64,000 nt of DNA. Origin: Flavobacterium sp. TR2. GTDB taxonomy: Bacteria; Bacteroidota; Bacteroidia; Flavobacteriales; Flavobacteriaceae. The stretch is from NCBI RefSeq assembly GCF_025252405.1, contig NZ_CP104307.1:2914001-2978000 (forward strand), written 5' to 3'. Made by a program: the position numbers and the translations under genes. Positions 59,692 through 64,000 of this stretch are shown here, piece by piece. The number at the start of each line of letters is the position of its first letter. Within the stretch, counting starts at the first letter, position 1. Below the pieces are notes generated by a model that did no database searches, was not told where the DNA came from, and was given only the letters and a program-made list of their open reading frames with translations.

Positions 59692-61083
59692 ATGAAAAAA
59701 ACGATTCTTTTAACTGCTTTAGTTTTAAACGGATTGACATCTTTTGCTCAGACAAATGATGAAAAAAACATCAAATTATTTTACAAAAAAGCTTTAACCG
59801 AAGCAAAATGCTACACTTGGCTAGAATATTTGTCAAATGATATCGGCGCTCGTTTGTCTGGATCTAAAGGTGCAGAACAAGCAGTTGAGTACACTAAAAG
59901 ACAACTGGAAAGCTTAGGGCTTGATAAAGTATATTTACAAGAAGTTATGGTGCCTCATTGGGTTCGCGGCGAAAAAGAAACAGCGTATATCCTTGACGGA
60001 AAAGTAAAAACCAATGTGCCAATTTGCGCATTGGGAGGTTCGGTTGCGACACCAAAAACAGGTCTTACAGCTGAAATAATCGAAGTACAGGGAATAAAAG
60101 AATTAGCTGAACTTGGAGCCGATAAAGTAAAAGGCAAAATCGTTTTCTACAACAGACCAATGAACCCCGAAAACATTGAAACTTTTACTTCTTATGGAGC
60201 TTGCGTTGACCAAAGATACGCTGGAGCAAAAGAAGCGGCAAAACTCGGAGCCGTTGGAACAATTGTTCGTTCTATGAATTTGCGTTTAGACGATTTTCCT
60301 CATACTGGAGCTCAAAGCTATGGCGATTTGCCAAAAGCACAATACATTCCGACAGCGGCAATCAGCACAAATGGAGCAGAATTGTTGAGCAAATCTTTAA
60401 AAGCAAATCCAGCTTTGAAATTTTACTTCAAGCAATCTTGCGAAACGTTGCCAGACGCATTGTCTTATAACGTAATTGGCGAATTGACAGGAAGCGTAAC
60501 TCCAGAAAACATTATGGTTGTTGGGGGACATTTAGATTCTTGGGATCTAGCTGACGGTTCTCATGATGATGGAGCAGGAGTAGTGCAGAGTATGGAAGTG
60601 ATTCGTATTTTGAAAAACTTAAACTATAAGCCTAAAAATACCATTCGTGTAGTATTGTTTATGAATGAAGAGAATGGAGGAAAAGGAGGCGCTAAATACG
60701 AAGAGGTCTCAAAACAAAACAAAGAGAACCATATTTTTGCTTTAGAAAGTGATTCAGGAGGATTTTCTCCAAGAGGATTTTCAATTGAAGCTGACGATGC
60801 TAATCTGAAAAAGATACAAGGTTACAAAGATCTTTTTGAGCCTTATTTGGTGCACAGTTTTACAATTGGCCATGCCGGTTCAGACATTAATCATCTAACT
60901 TCACAAGCAATTGTAAAAGCAGGTTTAAAACCAGATTCTCAGCGTTATTTCGATTATCACCACGCAGCAAACGATAAATTTGATGCCATCAACAAGAGAG
61001 AATTGGAGCTGGGAGCGGCAACAATGACTTCCTTGATGTATTTGTTAGATCAAAACGGAATCGAAACTAAGAAAGCAAATTAA
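59692..61083 (+). CDS. M28 family zinc aminopeptidase, secreted
   Basis: A 463-aa peptidase started at MKKTILLTALVLNGLTSFAQ (59692), a clean signal peptide; the frame stays open to 59557, but that start lies inside the terminator. A PA-type insert precedes the zinc centre: GGHLDSWDLADGSHDDGAG, EENGGKGGAKY, SDSGGFSP and the late YHHAANDKFD. It should remove N-terminal residues from peptides outside the cytoplasm. Confidence 0.93.
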   Translation: MKKTILLTALVLNGLTSFAQTNDEKNIKLFYKKALTEAKCYTWLEYLSNDIGARLSGSKGAEQAVEYTKRQLESLGLDKVYLQEVMVPHWVRGEKETAYILDGKVKTNVPICALGGSVATPKTGLTAEIIEVQGIKELAELGADKVKGKIVFYNRPMNPENIETFTSYGACVDQRYAGAKEAAKLGAVGTIVRSMNLRLDDFPHTGAQSYGDLPKAQYIPTAAISTNGAELLSKSLKANPALKFYFKQSCETLPDALSYNVIGELTGSVTPENIMVVGGHLDSWDLADGSHDDGAGVVQSMEVIRILKNLNYKPKNTIRVVLFMNEENGGKGGAKYEEVSKQNKENHIFALESDSGGFSPRGFSIEADDANLKKIQGYKDLFEPYLVHSFTIGHAGSDINHLTSQAIVKAGLKPDSQRYFDYHHAANDKFDAINKRELELGAATMTSLMYLLDQNGIETKKAN

Positions 61084-61108
61084 GATTTTTAAAATCAATG
61101 TATAGAAT

Positions 61109-61137
61109 AGGCTGTCATTTTTGGACAGCCTTTTTTG
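61109..61137 (+). terminator. Intrinsic terminator after M28 peptidase
   Basis: GGCTGTC / GACAGCC stem, short loop, T-run. Confidence 0.88.
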
Positions 61138-61191
61138 TTTGTCATCAAATCATAATTATAAAGAAGAGAAAAAAAATAAGCGCCAAGTCAA

Positions 61192-61270
61192 AATCCCAGA
61201 GGGATTAAATATTTATAGAATATAATAATTGTGCATTTGATAAAGCCCCAGAGGGGCGACATATTTTTTA
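61192..61270. repeat. CCCAGAGGG palindrome pair
   Basis: AATCCCAGAGGGATT (61192-61206) and GCCCCAGAGGGGC (61245-61257) are two palindromes separated by an AT-rich spacer containing ATATTTATAGAA. From memory a common Bacteroidota intergenic repeat. Confidence 0.7.
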
Positions 61271-61296
61271 CAATAATTAATTAGATAATTTTGTGC

Positions 61297-61599
61297 TTAA
61301 AACTTCATCACAATCAAATAATAAAAAAATAAGATTGGGATATTGGAAAGCAAGATTAGAATTTTAATGCCAATATCTTTTCGCTGATGAGGTAAATGGA
61401 TGAACTTTTCCATCAAATGAATAAACATTATCGTGTTGACTACAATGGCCGCCAAAGCAAATGGCCAGGCAATAACCAAAACCATAGAACTTGCATTTGA
61501 AAGAATATAAAACATAAACAGAATCGTACTGATTATAAATGTTCCAACAGCTAGTTCAATAGACTGTTTTTCTTCAAACGGTTTATGAATTGTTTTCAT
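61297..61599 (-). CDS. Three-span membrane protein, 100 aa, unknown
   Basis: Hydrophobic segments near 17-34, 38-60 and 77-96. No family recognised. It starts 5 bases after the Coq4-like gene stop, so they probably form one unit. Confidence 0.65.
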   Translation of the reverse strand: MKTIHKPFEEKQSIELAVGTFIISTILFMFYILSNASSMVLVIAWPFALAAIVVNTIMFIHLMEKFIHLPHQRKDIGIKILILLSNIPILFFYYLIVMKF

Positions 61600-61604
61600 G
61601 ATTT

Positions 61605-62057
61605 TTATATTTTAAAAGTTTGCTGAATAGTTTGAACGGGCATAAAAAGCATTTTTGAAAAATCCAGATAATGAAATGAATGTGCTTTTTTCCCTCTTTT
61701 ATACTGCTGAATGAAATACCTCATGCGTTTAGGATAAAATATAGTTCCACTTGTTATAACCATAAACAGATACAAGCTTTTCTTTCCATTTCCGAGCAGA
61801 TAATACTGCATACCGATTTCTTCGTAAACTGAAACTCCAGTATTGGTCAAGACATGAATGATGTCATGATCTTCTAGTTTTTCCTGAATATCAAAATGGT
61901 TTTTGTAAAGAAAATTTCCCAAGCCAAATCCTAAGGTTTCTTCAGGATAATCCATTAAAAGCGTTTTATCAATATTCCAAGGTTCATTCTTTTTGAAATA
62001 TTTTTGATATGGTTTTTTCGAACATTCATACAGTTTTTCAATCAAATAATCTCTCAT
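61605..62057 (-). CDS. Coq4-like protein
   Basis: A 150-aa protein started at MRDYLIEKLYEC (62057), because a TAACTTTG box (62087-62094) lies in the longer frame. It has the Coq4-type motif HDIIHVLTNTGVSVYEE (HDxxH then Glu 12 residues later), with the rest (FGLGNFLYKNH, LGNGKKSLYLFMVI) fitting the family. Coq4 proteins act in ubiquinone synthesis in eukaryotes; Bacteroidota use menaquinone, so the role here is unknown. Confidence 0.6.
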   Translation of the reverse strand: MRDYLIEKLYECSKKPYQKYFKKNEPWNIDKTLLMDYPEETLGFGLGNFLYKNHFDIQEKLEDHDIIHVLTNTGVSVYEEIGMQYYLLGNGKKSLYLFMVITSGTIFYPKRMRYFIQQYKRGKKAHSFHYLDFSKMLFMPVQTIQQTFKI

Positions 62058-62086
62058 AAATATGGTTTTAAAAGTTCTTTGAATTT

Positions 62087-62094
62087 CAAAGTTA
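62087..62094 (-). promoter_or_regulatory. -7 box (TAACTTTG) of the Coq4-like gene
   Basis: TAACTTTG on the minus strand, 29 bases before the ATG, just after the yiiX-like gene's terminator. Confidence 0.55.
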
Positions 62095-62103
62095 ATTAAC
62101 AAA

Positions 62104-62138
62104 TAAAAAAGCTAGATTGAATTCGAACCAGCTTTTTA
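62104..62138 (-). terminator. Intrinsic terminator after the YiiX-like gene
   Basis: AAAAAGCT / AGCTTTTT stem with an inner GAATTC palindrome, 6 bases after the stop, followed by T-run in the minus direction. Confidence 0.7.
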
Positions 62139-62143
62139 AAATA

Positions 62144-62818
62144 TTAATAAGTGTCTACTACTGTTTTCAATAGATTAGAATCGGCAAGATCAGAAGGGGC
62201 AACAACTTTTTCTTCTAATGGAATTGCGTTGCCGTAACGTTCTTTCAGTATTTTCTGAACTCTTGGATCTTGTAAATTAAAATCTTTCAGCTCCCTAAGT
62301 TTAGATAATTCGATTCCTGCCGCATTTTTATAAATCTTCCAGATCAATTCAGAGCAATATATTCTGTTGTCAGTCCATTCAAAATAAGCGTCATATTCTT
62401 TGCCGTCAAACTGTTGGCTGTAATCTTTCATTTTCTGTAAAACCTGCGGACTCAAAGCGTTATCGTCTTTTAATCTTTTTACTAGATATTTGCTGTCTTT
62501 TCCATGTTTAATCCAGTCTTCAAGCGGAGTAAGCTTTACTGGCTGAACAGCTTCAAAAACAAACCATTTTCCGTTTATGTCATAAATAATGCCGCAATGA
62601 GAAAATTCAGAATGGGTCGCAATTCGAACTGCTTCGCATTGTTTAGATTCTGACGTCTGAAAAATAAGATCTCCATCCTTAAACTTACTTGCAGCCGTTT
62701 TTTCTTCTTTAGTTCCTGTAAACGGATTGTTTGGGAAAACTTTTATCGCAACAAATAGAGCGCACCCAAAACTTAAGAAGAAAGTTATGATCGGGAATAG
62801 ATATTTTTTAATTTTCAT
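62144..62818 (-). CDS. YiiX/YebB-like permuted NlpC/P60 hydrolase
   Basis: A 224-aa protein with an N-terminal membrane anchor (about 5-26). Permuted NlpC/P60 (YiiX) features are FKDGDLIFQTS, the His in HSEFSHCGII and the Cys in IYCSELIWK. Family members act on lipids or cell-wall peptides; the substrate is unknown. Faces the periplasm by topology. Confidence 0.82.
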   Translation of the reverse strand: MKIKKYLFPIITFFLSFGCALFVAIKVFPNNPFTGTKEEKTAASKFKDGDLIFQTSESKQCEAVRIATHSEFSHCGIIYDINGKWFVFEAVQPVKLTPLEDWIKHGKDSKYLVKRLKDDNALSPQVLQKMKDYSQQFDGKEYDAYFEWTDNRIYCSELIWKIYKNAAGIELSKLRELKDFNLQDPRVQKILKERYGNAIPLEEKVVAPSDLADSNLLKTVVDTY

Positions 62819-62861
62819 AAAGTATATTTTAAAGTACTTTGAGTTGCAAAGTAAATAATAA

Positions 62862-62897
62862 AAAAAATAGCTGCCAAATAAAATGGCAGCTATTTTT
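62862..62897. terminator. Intrinsic terminator after the barrel-like protein gene
   Basis: AAAAAATAGCTGCCA / TGGCAGCTATTTTT stem with a short loop, 20 bases after the stop at 62918. Confidence 0.88.
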
Positions 62898-62917
62898 ACA
62901 ACTATTTTTATGCAATA

Positions 62918-63823
62918 TTAGATTCTGAAAATACCTCCAACAGCAATGATTCGTTGGAAATAAGTAAAGTGCTGAGAAGCTTTATCCTCAGGACTTGTAG
63001 TAGTTTTAATATCCTGCATATTGATATAACCTCCTTTTAACTCTCCTTGCACATAAAAATGCTTGAAAAAAGTAACATTAAGACCTGCTTTTGCAGAAAC
63101 TCCATAGCCAGAAACATGAAAATCATCGTGGCGTTCTTTACCTAAAATTGTAGTATTGGTTTTTGGATATAAAACCCCAGCACCAATACCTTCGGTTAAG
63201 TTAATCTGAACTTTGTCAATATTTGGCAATCCAAACCATTTAGAAACATCATCAAATCTGGCAACTTCAGTATTAATGTAATTTAAACCATCTGTATGTT
63301 CGTACATTAAAAAAGCTGGTCCATTTACATTTACTTCACCATTACCATAACCTCCTTCTTTAGCTCCTCCTTGAGACATATCAACAGGAGTATGGTTGTA
63401 ATTGCCATTGTAAATTGACGCGGGATCGTCTGATGGTAAATTGATATTTCCAGTAACATTAGCAATTTGATTCTGTGCCATTACATATTTCATGTGGTCA
63501 ACACCAATGGTAACGCTGTAATGATCGCTAAAAAAATAACCAAATCTCAAATTGGTTTGAGGAATAGTCATATTTGCAGGATTGATATAGTCAACGTGCC
63601 ATCCTTTTGGCTTATCATGAGCCGCCATATTCTCAACAGTAAAGTTGTAATCTTTACCTCTAAAGTTTACGTCAGATTTTGAGTAGCTTTCTCTATTACC
63701 GCCCCACATTACAAAGAATTTTCCTTTGTTGTGAGCAGCATATTTTTGTACAGGTATTTCTTCCTGAGCAAATGCGTTTAAAGAAACACAAGCCAGTAAG
63801 AAAAATAAAATTTTTGTTTTCAA
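62918..63823 (-). CDS. Outer-membrane beta-barrel-like protein, 301 aa
   Basis: A signal peptide (MKTKILFFLLACVSLNAFAQ) is followed by strand-rich sequence with aromatic girdles (FFSDHYSVTIGVDHMKYVMA, FHVSGYGVSAKAGLNVTFFK, HFYVQGELKGGYINM) and a C-terminal IIAVGGIFRI. The pattern suggests a surface barrel, with no named family recognised. It is 19 bases downstream of kdsA in the same direction. Confidence 0.75.
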   Translation of the reverse strand: MKTKILFFLLACVSLNAFAQEEIPVQKYAAHNKGKFFVMWGGNRESYSKSDVNFRGKDYNFTVENMAAHDKPKGWHVDYINPANMTIPQTNLRFGYFFSDHYSVTIGVDHMKYVMAQNQIANVTGNINLPSDDPASIYNGNYNHTPVDMSQGGAKEGGYGNGEVNVNGPAFLMYEHTDGLNYINTEVARFDDVSKWFGLPNIDKVQINLTEGIGAGVLYPKTNTTILGKERHDDFHVSGYGVSAKAGLNVTFFKHFYVQGELKGGYINMQDIKTTTSPEDKASQHFTYFQRIIAVGGIFRI

Positions 63824-63842
63824 AGAACTTAAGTATTATAAA

Positions 63843-64000
63843 TTAAAATGCGTTAACTGTTTTTCTGATCGCAACCAACTTATTCATTAAACCTTCAAAA
63901 TAGTCTAAATGAAGCATATTAGCGCCATCACTTTTTGCATTTGCAGGATCAAAATGCGTTTCGATAAAAATACCGTCAACACCAACCGCGATTCCGGCTT
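63843..64000 (-). CDS. kdsA: 3-deoxy-8-phosphooctulonate synthase, 3' end (partial)
   Basis: The last 51 residues plus stop of a gene running off the right edge. The reading ends GVDGIFIETHFDPANAKSDG then ANMLHLDYFEGLMNKLV, the C-terminal signature of KdsA, which makes Kdo-8-phosphate from arabinose 5-phosphate and phosphoenolpyruvate for lipopolysaccharide. No frame problem is visible. Confidence 0.93.
   Translation of the reverse strand, partial: AGIAVGVDGIFIETHFDPANAKSDGANMLHLDYFEGLMNKLVAIRKTVNAF

Overview
The window looks like chromosomal DNA of a Flavobacterium-like member of the Bacteroidota. The evidence is low GC with AT-rich gaps, SusC/SusD-type genes, many secreted proteins and lipoproteins, promoter -7 boxes of the form TAnnTTTG with no clear Shine-Dalgarno sequences, and many short dispersed palindromic repeats of the kind I associate with Flavobacterium intergenic regions. 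I see no rRNA, tRNA, CRISPR array, insertion sequence or prophage.

Layout. 0.2-6.6 kb: a class III aminotransferase, an OstA/LptA-like envelope protein, a lipoprotein alpha-amylase (GH13) and a cytoplasmic GH130 enzyme. 6.7-13.2 kb: two adjacent minus-strand units, rsfS-ftsH and LUD-cdsA-psd-acbP-sod, separated by a strong terminator and its overlapping promoter; birA diverges from rsfS. 13.3-15.7 kb: an SRPBCC gene and pyrE, a divergent NUDIX gene whose start codon lies inside the pyrE -7 box, and a DUF4287 gene. 15.9-19.1 kb: an accessory-looking stretch of unrecognised genes (a 194-aa protein, a 38-aa membrane peptide, a lipoprotein with an HEYIH metallopeptidase motif, a small secreted protein, a small membrane protein), with two copies of a palindromic repeat around its first part. 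19.2-27.7 kb: M14 peptidase, a DbpA-like helicase with a DEFD motif, phnA, coaD, ddl, and the overlapping pair PASTA protein/rluD. 27.8-37.6 kb: mostly minus-strand small enzymes and hypotheticals. 37.9-44.5 kb: dnaK behind a sigma54-like promoter, corA, and pta-ackA.

The most coherent system is a polysaccharide utilisation locus at 44.6-61.1 kb. It has a membrane-spanning sensor/HTH regulator, SusC, SusD, a secreted PF10091 'glycoamylase' lipoprotein of the type assigned to GH144 endo-beta-1,2-glucanases, a secreted serine esterase, a GH3 beta-glucosidase, a secreted glycerophosphodiester phosphodiesterase, a GH43 enzyme with discoidin and FN3 domains, and an M28 peptidase. GH144 plus GH3 points to beta-1,2-glucan. 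The phosphodiesterase and esterase would suit removal of phosphoglycerol and acyl groups from the decorated beta-1,2-glucans of other Gram-negative bacteria. That reading is inference.

61.3-64 kb holds small membrane and Coq4-like genes, a YiiX-like hydrolase, a beta-barrel-like protein and the 3' end of kdsA.

Intergenic space is rich in structured repeats: a GC-rich multi-hairpin element at about 15.26-15.42 kb, a second structured element at 25.77-25.88 kb, REP-like palindromes, GCCACGAATTACACGAATT inverted repeats and several simpler families.
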